A stretch of 64,000 nt of DNA from Vibrio tubiashii ATCC 19109 (GTDB lineage: Bacteria; Pseudomonadota; Gammaproteobacteria; Enterobacterales; Vibrionaceae), in assembly GCF_000772105.1 (NCBI RefSeq), contig NZ_CP009354.1, forward strand, positions 2,728,001-2,792,000, read 5' to 3'. The translations under genes were made by a program, and so were the position numbers. Below, in pieces: positions 9,109 to 19,665 of the stretch. The notes below the pieces were generated by a model, which had not been told where the DNA came from, searched no databases, and saw only the letters and a list, made by a program, of their open reading frames with translations. Position 1 is the stretch's first letter, and every line of letters starts with the position of its first letter.

Positions 9109-10539
9109 TTAGCCGCGACCACCTTTGATAGCATCGATGATCTCAGTCGTTGAACAACCATCTTCAAAGTTAAGCACTTTAACTTCACCACCATTAGCGA
9201 TCACTTCTTTGCCACCCGCAATCTCTTCAGGTTTGTAGTCTCCGCCTTTTACTAGCAAGTCAGGTAGAACTTCAGAGATCAAGCGCTGTGGTGTGTCTTC
9301 ACCGAAAGGCACTACCCAATCAACCGCACCAAGACCTGCTAATACTGCCATACGACGATCGGTAGGGTTCACCGGGCGGCCTGGACCTTTAAGGCGTTTC
9401 ACTGATTCATCGGTATTAACAGCAACAATCAATCGATCGCCTAGCTCAGCAGCGTGGTTTAGGTAAGAGACATGGCCTGCGTGAAGAATATCAAAACAGC
9501 CATTAGTCATGACAACCTTCTCGCCTTTTGACTGTGCTTTCTTAACCGCCTCAATCAGCGCCTGCTCACCAATCACCCCAAAGTCGGTGTCTTGACTACC
9601 ATGTACCGCTTCAGCAAGTTCAATAGTTGAAACGGTTGATGTACCTAGCTTACCAACAACAACGCCAGCGGCAGCATTCGCAAGTGCACAAGCTTGATCC
9701 AACGGCTTACCCGCTGCGACAGAGGCAGCCAGTACCGAAATAACCGTATCACCGGCACCCGTTACGTCGTAGACTTCTTTCGCTTGAGTTGGGAGGTGGA
9801 AAGGCTCTTGACCACGGCGTAGTAGTGTCATGCCATGCTCACTGCGAGTCACCAGTAGTGCTTCGAAGTCAAATTCTTCAATCAGTGCTAAGCCTTTTTC
9901 GACTAGCTCTTCATCCGTTTTTACCTTACCAACAACATGCTCAAATTCCGCCATGTTTGGCGTCAATAGCGTCGCACCACGGTAACGTTCAAAGTCTGCA
10001 CCTTTAGGGTCGATGAATACCGGCACTTTAGCGGCGCGTGCTTTTTGGATGAACTGCTGAACATGCTCTAGTGCACCTTTAGCGTAATCAGATAGCACCA
10101 CTGACTTCACTTTTGGTAACGCTTGTTCCATACGATCGAGAATCAGCTCAGCATCAACGTTTTCAAATTTGTCTTCAAAGTCTAAACGAATCAGTTGCTG
10201 GCCACGGCTTAATACGCGCAGCTTAGTAATTGTTGGGTAGTTTGGCAGTCCAACAAAGTCACATTTTACTTTTAGAGCTGAAAGCGTCTCGTTAAGTACT
10301 TTGGCAGGCTCATCAATCCCTGTTAAACCAACAATATGAGCATGACCACCAAGAGAGGCGATATTCATCGCAACGTTGGCAGCACCACCAGGACGCTCTT
10401 CATTGTTTTCTACTTTTACTACAGGCACTGGTGCTTCTGGTGAAATGCGCCCTGTCGGCCCATACCAATAGCGATCTAACATCACGTCGCCGATAATAAG
10501 CACGCCAGAATCACTGTAGTTCGGTAGGATTGGCTTCAT
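9109..10539 (-). CDS. hldE: Bifunctional heptose 7-phosphate kinase / heptose 1-phosphate adenylyltransferase
   Basis: The enzyme makes ADP-heptose for the lipopolysaccharide inner core. Residues 1 to about 318 are a ribokinase-fold kinase with the DVTGAGDTV signature. Residues of about 340-476 are a nucleotidyltransferase with [12 protein letters not shown], whose HAGH is the HxGH nucleotide site. The 476-residue length equals the E. coli fusion enzyme. GGAG lies seven bases before the ATG. It is 52 bases downstream of glnE on the same strand, as in E. coli, so the two are probably one operon. Confidence 0.97.
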   Translation of the reverse strand: MKPILPNYSDSGVLIIGDVMLDRYWYGPTGRISPEAPVPVVKVENNEERPGGAANVAMNIASLGGHAHIVGLTGIDEPAKVLNETLSALKVKCDFVGLPNYPTITKLRVLSRGQQLIRLDFEDKFENVDAELILDRMEQALPKVKSVVLSDYAKGALEHVQQFIQKARAAKVPVFIDPKGADFERYRGATLLTPNMAEFEHVVGKVKTDEELVEKGLALIEEFDFEALLVTRSEHGMTLLRRGQEPFHLPTQAKEVYDVTGAGDTVISVLAASVAAGKPLDQACALANAAAGVVVGKLGTSTVSTIELAEAVHGSQDTDFGVIGEQALIEAVKKAQSKGEKVVMTNGCFDILHAGHVSYLNHAAELGDRLIVAVNTDESVKRLKGPGRPVNPTDRRMAVLAGLGAVDWVVPFGEDTPQRLISEVLPDLLVKGGDYKPEEIAGGKEVIANGGEVKVLNFEDGCSTTEIIDAIKGGRG

Positions 10540-10591
10540 TGTGGTTCTCCAAATTCTAATTCGGGCAAGAGTTTAGCATAAAGGCTCGACG

Positions 10592-13432
10592 TTATTCTAA
10601 CCACTCGTGCCATAGCTTAGTCACAAGCTCACGCTCTTTGACCAATTTTTCGTCTGCCACATCGGCATCGAGGTTTAATAAGTTGCGATGATGGATCTGA
10701 TCTCGCATTGTCGTGTAGGCATGAGTGAGCGCCATCGCAGCGCCTTCATCCATAATGCCTTGTGCCATCATGCTTTCAAATATACGTACATTGTCACTCC
10801 AACGAGTAAGCTTAGGCTTTTGATGACTGTAGCGTAAGACAAGGTATTGAGCTAAAAATTCAACGTCCGTGATACCGCCCGGATCTTGTTTGAGCATAAA
10901 GCGCCCTGCTTTCTTGCCGCCCAAGTGATCGCGCATTTTGACCCGCATTTCAGAGACATCTTTAACCAGTTTAGCTTCGTCACGCTCTAGGCAGAGAATA
11001 TCGTGGCGAGTTTGTGCAAAAGCTTGCTGCAGGGGAGCATCCCCATAAATCATACGCGCCCGCACAAGTGCCTGATGCTCCCAAGTCCAAGCCTCATCAC
11101 GCTGATACTCATCAAATGCATCAGTAGGGCTTACCAACAAGCCAGAAGCGCCAGAAGGGCGTAAGCGCGTGTCGACTTCATACAAGATCCCTGACGCGGT
11201 TCGTGTAGAGAAGATATGAATCACGCGTTGCGCTAAGCGTAAGTAGAACTGTCGGCCATCAATCTCTTTCTTGCCGTCGGTATAAACGTGGACCGGACAG
11301 TCATGCATAAAGACGATATCTAAGTCCGAGTTATAGCCAAGCTCCCAACCCCCTACTTTACCGTAGCCCACGACTGCAAAGCCTTTGCCATCGCGCTCTT
11401 TAATATGAGTCGGTTCACCATATTTCTCGGTCATCTGTAGCCAAGCTTGGTTGACTACCGATTCAACGATCGCTTCTGCAAGGTAAGTTAAGTGATCACT
11501 CACTTTCATCACAGGTAAAACACCCGCAATATCTGCTGCTGCAATTCTTAAGATACAGATCTGCTTAAACTGGCGCAGCGCCTCCATCTGCTGCTCCATA
11601 TCATCTTCTGGGATGCGAGCAAGGAAGTCGCGCAGTTCCGTGCGATAACTTTCAAGTGGGACTGGGTTATATAGCTGCTGCGGGTCAATAAGCTCATCAA
11701 GCAAGATTGGATAACGACCCAGTTGCTCAGAAATCATCGGGCTTGCGGTACACAAACGAACTAGCTGGACTAGAGCCGCTTGGTGCTCATCGAGTAGCTC
11801 TAAATACGTTGTTCGAGTGACAATCTTATGCAGTAAATGCAACACGCGCGGCAGGCCAAACTTGGCATCTTGATGGCTATAGATAGCCGAGAAGATCTTC
11901 GGCATCAGCTTGTTAAGCACTTCACGGCCACGCGGACCGAGAGTTTTCTTAGCCAGGTCTTGCTTAAATTGGATAATGGTTTGCGCCATTTGCTGCGGAT
12001 CATCGGCTTGAATATCATGCTCTAAGATATGCTCAATTACATCTTGCTTAGCCGCCATATCCCACAGCTCGGTAAAGTGCTTGGCAATGTCTTGCTGCTC
12101 TTCCTCTTCTTCACCGATCAATGTGGCAAAAACGGCATGAACATTGGCCATATGCTGTTGCACTTCAGCAATAAGATCTTGCCACTGGCTATAGCCCATC
12201 GCCACCGCTAGCTGAAGCTGTTCACTATCCGATTCTGGCAAGGTCTGTGTTTGCTTATCTGCCATTGCCTGCAGTAAGTTTTCTAAGCGACGTAAAAACT
12301 TATACGCAATACGTAAGTGGTCTGTTTCTTCGGCACTAAGCTGTTCTAACTCTTCAATCGCATCAAGTGTATCTAACAAGCCACGTTGGCGTAAGCTTGG
12401 TTCGCGTCCACCGCGGATAAGCTGGAATACTTGAGCAATAAATTCAATTTCACGTATGCCGCCCGCACCGAGCTTAATATTATTGCTTAGCCCGCGGCGA
12501 CGCACTTCGCTACTGATCATCGATTTCATGCGGCGCAAAGATTGAATCGCACTAAAATCGATGTAGCGACGAAACACAAATGGGCGTAGCATCTGGCGCA
12601 GTTCTTGGTATTCAGGGTACATCTCACGCCCCATCACACGAGCTTTGATCATCGCATAACGTTCCCAATCGCGCCCTTGCTCTTGGTAGTAATCTTCTAG
12701 TGCCGCGTAACTCATCACCAGTGGCCCGCTATCTCCAAACGGGCGCAGGCGCATATCGACTCGGTAACAGAAACCATCGAAAGTCTGCTGATCGAGCGCT
12801 TTGATGATTCTCTGACCTAGTCGAGTAAAAAATTGAGCATTAGCGATACTGCGACGAGCACCTTGGGTTTCACCGTTTTCTGGATAGGTAAAGATCAGAT
12901 CGATATCCGATGAGAAGTTAAGTTCACCACCACCGAGTTTACCCATACCAATGATTAGCATAGGTTGCGCTTCACCTTGCGCATTGGTCGGCGTACCCCA
13001 CAACTCACAACACGCTTTGTACTGCCATTGGTAGGTTTCAAAAATCATCGCTTCTGCAAGCTGTGATAGATGCTCTAGGCTCTGCTCTAATGACCATGAC
13101 GCGGTGAAATCTCGCCAGGCAATGTAAGTCATCTCTCGGTTGCGAAACTGCCTTAACACACGGTGACCCTGCATTTCATCACTACACGATTCAAGTAACT
13201 GAGATAAACGTTGTCGGTACTGTTCGCAACGTGACTCTTCAGCCAACATGCCAGGAAGCGCTTGCACCAGTTCTTCATCGCTACTTAAAGTCTGGCTAAT
13301 AAACTTACTCAAGCCAGTCACATAACCAAGCTGTTCTTTTAGATCCGTTGGCCAGCTATTTAACGCTTGAGAGGTAGAGAGTGATTCCAGAGCAGAGTGA
13401 GAAATTGCAGTAAGACTTTCGGGCAGTTGCAT
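10592..13432 (-). CDS. glnE: Bifunctional glutamine synthetase adenylyltransferase / adenylyl-removing enzyme
   Basis: The enzyme switches glutamine synthetase off and on by adding or removing AMP, according to PII and glutamine. The 946 residues hold two nucleotidyltransferase modules. The N-terminal one has GMGKLGGGELNFSSDIDL (about residue 163 on), the C-terminal one GYGKVGGWELGYNSDLDI (about residue 693 on), each with the paired Asp residues. A helical linker joins them. AAGGA precedes the ATG. The gene sits between a chemotaxis receptor upstream and hldE downstream. Confidence 0.96.
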   Translation of the reverse strand: MQLPESLTAISHSALESLSTSQALNSWPTDLKEQLGYVTGLSKFISQTLSSDEELVQALPGMLAEESRCEQYRQRLSQLLESCSDEMQGHRVLRQFRNREMTYIAWRDFTASWSLEQSLEHLSQLAEAMIFETYQWQYKACCELWGTPTNAQGEAQPMLIIGMGKLGGGELNFSSDIDLIFTYPENGETQGARRSIANAQFFTRLGQRIIKALDQQTFDGFCYRVDMRLRPFGDSGPLVMSYAALEDYYQEQGRDWERYAMIKARVMGREMYPEYQELRQMLRPFVFRRYIDFSAIQSLRRMKSMISSEVRRRGLSNNIKLGAGGIREIEFIAQVFQLIRGGREPSLRQRGLLDTLDAIEELEQLSAEETDHLRIAYKFLRRLENLLQAMADKQTQTLPESDSEQLQLAVAMGYSQWQDLIAEVQQHMANVHAVFATLIGEEEEEQQDIAKHFTELWDMAAKQDVIEHILEHDIQADDPQQMAQTIIQFKQDLAKKTLGPRGREVLNKLMPKIFSAIYSHQDAKFGLPRVLHLLHKIVTRTTYLELLDEHQAALVQLVRLCTASPMISEQLGRYPILLDELIDPQQLYNPVPLESYRTELRDFLARIPEDDMEQQMEALRQFKQICILRIAAADIAGVLPVMKVSDHLTYLAEAIVESVVNQAWLQMTEKYGEPTHIKERDGKGFAVVGYGKVGGWELGYNSDLDIVFMHDCPVHVYTDGKKEIDGRQFYLRLAQRVIHIFSTRTASGILYEVDTRLRPSGASGLLVSPTDAFDEYQRDEAWTWEHQALVRARMIYGDAPLQQAFAQTRHDILCLERDEAKLVKDVSEMRVKMRDHLGGKKAGRFMLKQDPGGITDVEFLAQYLVLRYSHQKPKLTRWSDNVRIFESMMAQGIMDEGAAMALTHAYTTMRDQIHHRNLLNLDADVADEKLVKERELVTKLWHEWLE

Positions 13433-13491
13433 GATTCTTCCTTGTAGAAAAATACCAATCGAGAGAAGGGTAACCCCTTATTTATACCAAT

Positions 13492-13524
13492 AAAAAACGC
13501 CCACTAGTAGCCAGTGAGCGTTTA
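13492..13524 (-). terminator. Terminator after the chemotaxis receptor gene
   Basis: An AACGC-CACT / AGTG-GCGTT imperfect hairpin is followed on the minus strand by a TTTTTTATT tail. It separates the receptor gene from glnE, so glnE probably has its own promoter. Confidence 0.75.
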
Positions 13525-13543
13525 TTAGGAGTAAGTTGAGAAG

Positions 13544-14800
13544 CTAGACTTTAAATGAAGTGATCTTTTTATCTAACTCTTCCGCGTTTTGCTGCATAAT
13601 TTCAGACGTTTCAAGTAGCTCAGAAACCACAGTAACCGAGGCTTCAACTAACTCACGAACATTGGTTAGGTTTTGGTTCATCTCACCAGCCACACTACTT
13701 TGTTGGCCTGCTGCGGTTGCGATTTGGAAGTTCATATCATTGATCTGGTTTACTTGACCAACAATGCCATCCAGTTCGCTGCCTGCATTAGTAACAAGTT
13801 CTACCCCTTCTGCCGCTTCTACTACGCTTTTCTCCATCAACTCAACTGCCGAGTTTGCGCTCGACTGTAGCTGAGTAATCATCTCTTGAATCTCTACGGT
13901 TGCTTGCTGAGTTCGCTGTGCAAGGTTACGCACTTCATCGGCCACCACAGCAAAGCCGCGACCAGCCTCACCTGCACGGGCAGCCTCAATAGCGGCATTC
14001 AAAGCCAATAGGTTAGTCTGCTCTGAAATACCTTGAATGGTGCCGACCACGCTACCGATAGAGTCAACGCTCTCTTCGACTTGGTTCACCGCTTGGGCAG
14101 AAGCCGAAATGTCTTGTGACAGCTCACTAATCTTAACTACAGTATCTTGAACAAAACGCTGACCTGTTGCCGCCTGTCCTGACGCGCTTTCCGTTAATGT
14201 TGACGCGTTTTGAGCATGATCCGCGACGGTTTGCACTGTCGAGCTCATTTCACTCATCGCCGTTGCAAGCTGATCGATCTCATTGAATTCTTCCTGCGCT
14301 GATTCTTTGGTTTCAGACATGCTAAGCGTCATCACCTCAGTCAGTCCCGCAAGCTCTTGAGAAGCATCGACCTGCAGTTTGATCATCTCTTGCAGCTGTA
14401 CTCGTGTTTTTTCTAGCTCGCGCGCGACATCACCATACTCATCTTTACATTCCATTTCGATTGGCACTGATAAATCTTTCTCTGCCATGGTTTTAATCGA
14501 GTCGCTAAGGTATTGGGTCTGGCGCAGCATCACGCGCGCAGCAAATAACAGAAGGATAACGAAGACCACGATCATGATGACGGTTTGCCATACAACCTGG
14601 ACTAAATAGGCTTCATAGTGCTGTTGTGCTACTTGCGCATTTTGTGTCGCTGCTAGCAATGCATCATAAAATGTACTCGCATCCCACAACTGCTTGCCGA
14701 TGATCAATAACGTACTGAACACCATCAGCATTACCATTTTAGGAACAAGGCGAATATCCGTGATCACGCGTTCCCATGGCTTAAATGCCATCTTGGTCAT
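13544..14800 (-). CDS. Methyl-accepting chemotaxis protein
   Basis: A 418-residue membrane receptor. Two hydrophobic segments (about residues 19-38 and 68-89) enclose a periplasmic loop of only about 30 residues. That is too small for a classical ligand-binding domain, so it may sense a membrane or energy signal or a partner protein. A HAMP-like linker follows, with the highly conserved hairpin tip [19 protein letters not shown] near residues 256-275 that contacts CheA/CheW. No C-terminal CheR-tethering pentapeptide is present (it ends KKITSFKV). The ligand cannot be told from sequence. Confidence 0.9.
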   Translation of the reverse strand: MTKMAFKPWERVITDIRLVPKMVMLMVFSTLLIIGKQLWDASTFYDALLAATQNAQVAQQHYEAYLVQVVWQTVIMIVVFVILLLFAARVMLRQTQYLSDSIKTMAEKDLSVPIEMECKDEYGDVARELEKTRVQLQEMIKLQVDASQELAGLTEVMTLSMSETKESAQEEFNEIDQLATAMSEMSSTVQTVADHAQNASTLTESASGQAATGQRFVQDTVVKISELSQDISASAQAVNQVEESVDSIGSVVGTIQGISEQTNLLALNAAIEAARAGEAGRGFAVVADEVRNLAQRTQQATVEIQEMITQLQSSANSAVELMEKSVVEAAEGVELVTNAGSELDGIVGQVNQINDMNFQIATAAGQQSSVAGEMNQNLTNVRELVEASVTVVSELLETSEIMQQNAEELDKKITSFKV

Positions 14801-14911
14801 TGTCCATTCTCCATTTCGTCAATTTTATCTTTGCAGCGCTTTGTACTAGAGTGAGCGTAACTGAGACCCAATCCTCTGGTTTCACTGCATTTTATTTATT
14901 TCGAGCCTCGT

Positions 14912-15679
14912 ATGAATAGAGATAATATCAAAGACGATACAAAACCGATGAGCTTGCTATCACTAATCTTGTCTTTTATGGCGCTATTTGTGATCTCTGG
15001 CTTACTGTTTTTTCCATTGCGCGCTGAAACTCGACAAGTCCTTATCGGCCTCGACTTTATAATCTGTAGCATATTCCTACTGCAACTCGGTGTAGATTTG
15101 ATCCGTTCTACAGATCGTGTGCAATTTATGAAACGCCACTGGATAGACTTTGTGGCAAGTATCCCGATGATTGAACCTTTGCGCTATGCAAGGTTATTTT
15201 CAATTTTGCGAGTGATCTTAGTTATTCGATCGAGCCGCAGCGTGATCAAACAACTGCTCAAGAACAAACATGAAACGACATTAGCGTCGATCTTATTGCT
15301 GATGGTGATCTTACTGACTGCGGGATCAAGCATGATGCTGTTTATTGAAGGCCACTCACCGGATGCCAATATTCATGATGGTGGCGATGCGATGTGGTGG
15401 GCGCTAGTGACGATTTCAACGGTGGGCTATGGGGATCACTACCCCGTCACCAACGCAGGGCGAATTTTAGCGGCGGGGTTGATCATCTGTGGTGTAGGTT
15501 TGTTTGGTATGATTTCTGGCCTAGTTACCTCGATGATTACCTCCCCCTCTAAAGTACAGACCACTCGTTCGGAAAATAAAGAACGCTTGCTGCTTGAGTT
15601 AGTCGAAAAACAAAACCAAATACTTGAACGTTTAGATCGGTTGGAAAGAAATCAAGACAAACAAAAACGGGAACCCTGA
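14912..15679 (+). CDS. Voltage-gated-type potassium channel
   Basis: An ion-transport-family protein of 255 residues with six membrane spans. The fourth span carries regularly spaced basic residues (LRVILVIRSSRSVIK), like a voltage-sensor S4. The pore loop contains the K+ selectivity filter TVGYGD near residues 168-173. A short cytoplasmic tail rich in Glu, Gln and Leu (about 220-255) looks like a coiled coil that would hold the tetramer together. No RCK/TrkA-N domain follows, unlike E. coli Kch. It diverges from the chemotaxis gene, with 111 bases between their starts. Confidence 0.88.
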   Translation: MNRDNIKDDTKPMSLLSLILSFMALFVISGLLFFPLRAETRQVLIGLDFIICSIFLLQLGVDLIRSTDRVQFMKRHWIDFVASIPMIEPLRYARLFSILRVILVIRSSRSVIKQLLKNKHETTLASILLLMVILLTAGSSMMLFIEGHSPDANIHDGGDAMWWALVTISTVGYGDHYPVTNAGRILAAGLIICGVGLFGMISGLVTSMITSPSKVQTTRSENKERLLLELVEKQNQILERLDRLERNQDKQKREP

Positions 15680-15691
15680 GGTTCCCGTTAT
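15664..15691. terminator. Bidirectional terminator between the K+ channel gene and ygiF
   Basis: Ten-base arms AACGGGAACC / GGTTCCCGTT with a four-base loop overlap the channel stop codon, with a short A-run upstream. It serves two converging genes. Confidence 0.75.
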
Positions 15692-15694
15692 CAA

Positions 15695-17212
15695 TTAATC
15701 TTGCCAGTATGGTTCGGCTTCAATACAGATGACTCGCGTCTGCTCCATCGCATGTAAGATTGAGCTTTCTTGTCTTGCTAACCAGCGCTCTAATTGCTCA
15801 CGCTCTTCACCTTCAAGCTTCTCAACCAGTTGTTCTAAGGTTTTTAGCTTAAGCAGATCGTCAGTACCATGCAGCAAGTCACTCCACGGTAAGCGGAAAC
15901 TATCGCGCTCATCAAAATCAAACAGACTCGCAAAACTCACCCCAGTATAAAGGTTACGCATCAAGCGGTATTGCTGCTCTATATAGTCGGCACTCGTTAG
16001 GCTTGTTTCTGGCGGAAACGCTTCCATTAACTCAGCCCAAGTACGGTCCAATTGCTGAACGGAAAAGTGTTCAATATTAAGTGACATCTTCTCACGGGAT
16101 TTTTCATCTAAGAAAGGCTGCCAACCGCGCGTCAGGATCCAACGACTCAAATCAAGTAGTAGACCAGTGTAGCGCGCAGAATTAAGCAGCTCTAAAATCT
16201 GTTCGCGACTTGGTAACTGCTCTTGCATCAGTTTGAGCTCACCAACAAGGAATTTGCGTGCATCTAATTTACGCAACGCATGGCCTTTGTCATCTAGAAG
16301 GTCATCTAAATAGTCGTAGTCATGCAACCATTCGAGGTCTTGCTCTAGCCATTTCAACTCTTGGCGTAAGATGGCGCTGGCTCGACGAGGGACGACACCA
16401 CCATAAACGGTCAAGATCTGACGAATAAAGCTGATCGAGTTTTTGATTTCATGAACCGCTTCAATAGAGTCACGCTCTGAAAAAATCTGCTCGTGGTAAT
16501 GCCAATGAGATAGCGCATGCTCTAGAGAGTTGATAAAGCAAGATTCAACCGTATCGCTTTTGTCAGTCTTAACCAAAGGCAGTGGCTTAACTTCGTCACC
16601 TTGGTAATCCATCGCCAAACGGTAGCCCTTAGCAGCTTTACTTAAGTTGCCGAGACGCATCCCACCTTGCTCAGAGAAACTTCTTGCCAACGTAAATAAG
16701 GCATCGGTTTGACCCGACTTCAGCTCAAGCTCCACTTCACAAATAGGGTCTTCTTTACCATTTGCTTCTACTTTACCTTGGTCAAAGGCTACTTCAACTT
16801 GGCTGCCGTCAGGCATACCAATAAGCCATTGCTCACGGGTAAAGTTAGTGGCAAACAGTGGCTGTAGCTCAGCTTGTAACGTCGCTACATCTTTTCCTGC
16901 TGGCCAAATATCTAGCGGATGAAGGGTAAGCTCTGGATCGTTGCTGTCGTGTTCAGCGTTGAATTCCGGTCTCTGATGTAGACCCGCAACTACGCGTCCG
17001 GCGGTTTTCACCGTTTGCACATAGACATCGTCAAAACGACGAATACGAAGGCCAATATCGTGTTGACGCAACCATTGGTCAGGCGTATCGAAATAGGTGT
17101 TACCTAACTCTCGACAACTGTGCTGAAGTACCTTGGTTTCTGATATTTTCTGACGCAAAGTCTCTGAAAATTCGGGAGAAACAAAAAACTTCAGTTCTAT
17201 CTCGGTTTCCAT
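15695..17212 (-). CDS. ygiF: CYTH-CHAD domain inorganic triphosphatase (YgiF-like)
   Basis: The N-terminal CYTH domain begins with the hallmark EIELK (residues 4-8) and hydrolyses inorganic triphosphate in E. coli YgiF. The C-terminal half (about 215-505) is a CHAD helical domain with conserved histidines (for example AVHEIKNSISFIRQ), thought to bind polyphosphate. I set the start at 17212 (505 residues, METEIELKFF), with AAAGG seven bases upstream; a longer frame reaches 17269. The order glnE-ygiF-ygiM-cca is as in E. coli, but here a PhoU-like/PiT phosphate pair is inserted, a thematic match with polyphosphate handling. Confidence 0.9.
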   Translation of the reverse strand: METEIELKFFVSPEFSETLRQKISETKVLQHSCRELGNTYFDTPDQWLRQHDIGLRIRRFDDVYVQTVKTAGRVVAGLHQRPEFNAEHDSNDPELTLHPLDIWPAGKDVATLQAELQPLFATNFTREQWLIGMPDGSQVEVAFDQGKVEANGKEDPICEVELELKSGQTDALFTLARSFSEQGGMRLGNLSKAAKGYRLAMDYQGDEVKPLPLVKTDKSDTVESCFINSLEHALSHWHYHEQIFSERDSIEAVHEIKNSISFIRQILTVYGGVVPRRASAILRQELKWLEQDLEWLHDYDYLDDLLDDKGHALRKLDARKFLVGELKLMQEQLPSREQILELLNSARYTGLLLDLSRWILTRGWQPFLDEKSREKMSLNIEHFSVQQLDRTWAELMEAFPPETSLTSADYIEQQYRLMRNLYTGVSFASLFDFDERDSFRLPWSDLLHGTDDLLKLKTLEQLVEKLEGEEREQLERWLARQESSILHAMEQTRVICIEAEPYWQD

Positions 17213-17418
17213 AGTTATACCTTTCAAAGCAGATAGAGACAGGATATTGCCAATTTTCTTACTCGGCAAGAAAGAAATATCGCGCTAATGATGATCTAAA
17301 ACAGTTTTAATGAGTGATTTAATGGGTTAACATGCGCGCCTTTATAGCCATCGTTCAACATTTCGCCATGAAATGGTGTATGTTAGTTTTTAGGTTATAT
17401 TAATTGGGTTGAATGACC

Positions 17419-18099
17419 ATGCCAGTAAATACAATTATGGGGTTATTTGCAAAGTCCCCTATTAAACCTTTGCAGCGCCACGTTGTGTGTGTAAACGAAT
17501 GTTGCTCGCACCTAGTCAACTTTTTTGAAGTAAGTTCAACGGGAGACTGGGAAAAAGCATCTGAAATTCGTGCACAGATTTCTCACCTAGAGAAAGAAGC
17601 AGACGTACTAAAGCGCGAAATTCGTCTTAAACTTCCTCGCGGTTTGTTTATGCCTGTAGATCGTAGCGATATGCTTGAACTACTTACTCAGCAAGACAAA
17701 CTAGCAAACCTTGCAAAAGACATTGCTGGCCGAGTATATGGCCGCCAATTGACTATCCCTGCACCTCTTCAAGAAAACTTCATTGCGTACGTAAAACGTT
17801 GTTTAGACGCAGCAGAACAAGCGCAAAAAGTTATCAATGAGCTTGATGAGTTATTGGAAACTGGATTTAAAGGCCGTGAAGTAACACTTGTGGCTGAAAT
17901 GATCCACCAACTGGATGTGATTGAGGACGACACCGACGCGATGCAGATTCAACTTCGCCAAGACCTAATGGCGATTGAAGCGGATCTGAATCCGATTGAC
18001 GTGATGTTCCTTTACAAAATTCTAGAGTGGGTAGGTGGTATTGCTGATCAGGCGCAACGTGTTGGTGCGCGTCTGGAAGTGATGCTGTCTCGCTCATAA
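17419..18099 (+). CDS. PhoU-like DUF47 (TIGR00153) protein, PiT partner
   Basis: An all-helical protein of 226 residues of the DUF47/TIGR00153 family, relatives of PhoU that are usually encoded beside PiT phosphate transporters and thought to modulate them. The conserved N-terminus MGLFAKSPIKPLQ and the acidic/basic helices (HLEKEADVLKREI, LDVIEDDTDAMQIQL) are visible. The start is uncertain: the ATG at 17419 gives the common N-terminus MPVNTIM, while an in-frame ATG at 17413 adds two residues and lies nearer the weak GGGTTGA. It is about 130 bases before the transporter gene and likely cotranscribed. Confidence 0.88.
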   Translation: MPVNTIMGLFAKSPIKPLQRHVVCVNECCSHLVNFFEVSSTGDWEKASEIRAQISHLEKEADVLKREIRLKLPRGLFMPVDRSDMLELLTQQDKLANLAKDIAGRVYGRQLTIPAPLQENFIAYVKRCLDAAEQAQKVINELDELLETGFKGREVTLVAEMIHQLDVIEDDTDAMQIQLRQDLMAIEADLNPIDVMFLYKILEWVGGIADQAQRVGARLEVMLSRS

Positions 18100-18231
18100 A
18101 CATAAGTTAACCAAATAACGAAGAGCATCTAACTAGTTCACACCCCTGCTAGGCGATAAATACTGATTCGCTGAAGGGGTTTTGTCGTGCTGAATTTTTG
18201 CTCCGCTTGTTATCAACAACTAGGTATTACG

Positions 18232-19491
18232 ATGGATATCCTTGCGAACTACGGCACTGTCCTGATCATTATTGCAGCAGCTTTCGGTTTTCTGATGGCG
18301 ATTGGTATTGGCGCGAATGACGTTGCCAATGCGATGGGTACATCAGTAGGTTCAAAAGCATTAACCGTGAAACAAGCGATCATTATCGCAATGATCTTTG
18401 AATTTGCGGGTGCATATCTTGCAGGCGGTGAAGTAACCGACACTATCCGTAAAGGCGTAATTGAAACGTCCCTATTTGCTCATCAACCTGACGTACTTGT
18501 CTACGGCATGATGTCAGCACTTCTTGCAGCGGGTACTTGGCTACTGCTTGCCTCTTACATGGGGTGGCCTGTATCAACGACTCACTCAATCATCGGTGCG
18601 ATCATCGGTTTTGCGTGTGTATCTGTTGGTACCGAAGCTGTGGACTGGGGCTCAGTACAAGGCATCGTCGGTAGCTGGATTATTACCCCAGTTATCTCAG
18701 GTTTCTTTGCTTACGTAATCTTTGTCAGCGCACAACGTTTGATTTTCGACACTGAAAAGCCGCTATTTAATGCTAAGCGCTTTGTGCCTGTATACATGTT
18801 TATCACCACTATGGTTATCGCTCTGGTAACCATCAAAAAAGGCCTAAAACACGTAGGTCTTCACCTTTCAAATGGTGAAGCTTGGATGTGGGCTGCCGCT
18901 GTCTCTGCACTCGTTATGGCAGGTGGTTACTTCTACATTCAGAAGAAATTCGCTAGCCGCGAAGATGATCACGGCTTTGCTGGTGTAGAAGGTATCTTCA
19001 GCGTACTTATGGTTATCACCGCGTGTGCGATGGCCTTTGCACACGGTTCGAACGACGTAGCAAACGCGATTGGTCCACTGTCAGCGGTAGTATCTACTGT
19101 TGAACACATGGGTGAAATCACAGGTAAGAGCACAATCGCTTGGTGGATTCTACCTCTAGGTGGTTTCGGTATTGTTGTTGGTCTTGCGACTCTAGGTCAT
19201 AAAGTAATGGCTACCGTAGGTACTGGTATCACTGAACTTACGCCAAGCCGTGGTTTTGCTGCACAGCTAGCAACGGCATGTACTGTAGTTCTCGCTTCTG
19301 GTACTGGTCTTCCTATCTCGACCACACAAACTCTAGTTGGTGCGGTTCTTGGTGTTGGTTTTGCTCGCGGTATCGCAGCGCTAAACCTAGGCGTGGTACG
19401 TAACATTGTCGCTTCATGGATTGTTACGCTACCGGCAGGTGCACTACTTGCAGTTGTGTTCTTCTACGCGATTCAAGCAATGTTCGTTTAA
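18232..19491 (+). CDS. pit: Inorganic phosphate transporter, PiT family
   Basis: A 419-residue integral membrane protein with about ten hydrophobic spans. It has the two inverted family signatures: GANDVANAMGTSVG near residue 24 and HGSNDVANAIGP near residue 267. It takes up phosphate (as metal phosphate) with protons or sodium. The start at 18232 (MDILANYG) has AGG seven bases upstream. A longer frame from a GTG at 18187 would add a non-conserved 15-residue stretch overlapping a hairpin-like ACCCCT/AGGGGT segment. The DUF47 gene upstream is its usual partner. Confidence 0.93.
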   Translation: MDILANYGTVLIIIAAAFGFLMAIGIGANDVANAMGTSVGSKALTVKQAIIIAMIFEFAGAYLAGGEVTDTIRKGVIETSLFAHQPDVLVYGMMSALLAAGTWLLLASYMGWPVSTTHSIIGAIIGFACVSVGTEAVDWGSVQGIVGSWIITPVISGFFAYVIFVSAQRLIFDTEKPLFNAKRFVPVYMFITTMVIALVTIKKGLKHVGLHLSNGEAWMWAAAVSALVMAGGYFYIQKKFASREDDHGFAGVEGIFSVLMVITACAMAFAHGSNDVANAIGPLSAVVSTVEHMGEITGKSTIAWWILPLGGFGIVVGLATLGHKVMATVGTGITELTPSRGFAAQLATACTVVLASGTGLPISTTQTLVGAVLGVGFARGIAALNLGVVRNIVASWIVTLPAGALLAVVFFYAIQAMFV

Positions 19492-19545
19492 TCAATAAGG
19501 TCAGTGATGTGTTAACTCACTGTCATTATTGACTCAAAACCGCAT

Positions 19546-19570
19546 AAAGGGAGGCTCAGCCTCCCTTCTT
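19546..19570 (+). terminator. Terminator after pit
   Basis: AAGGGAGGC and GCCTCCCTT pair around a TCA loop, followed by a T-rich tail. It lies about 55 bases after the stop codon. Confidence 0.8.
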
Positions 19571-19665
19571 TGTTGCAGTCAACCTAGAAACTACTTACTA
19601 TTTGGCGTTAGCAAAGAAATAGATTATGGGTTTGCAGACCCTCTTAGACTGTTAAAGGATTTACC

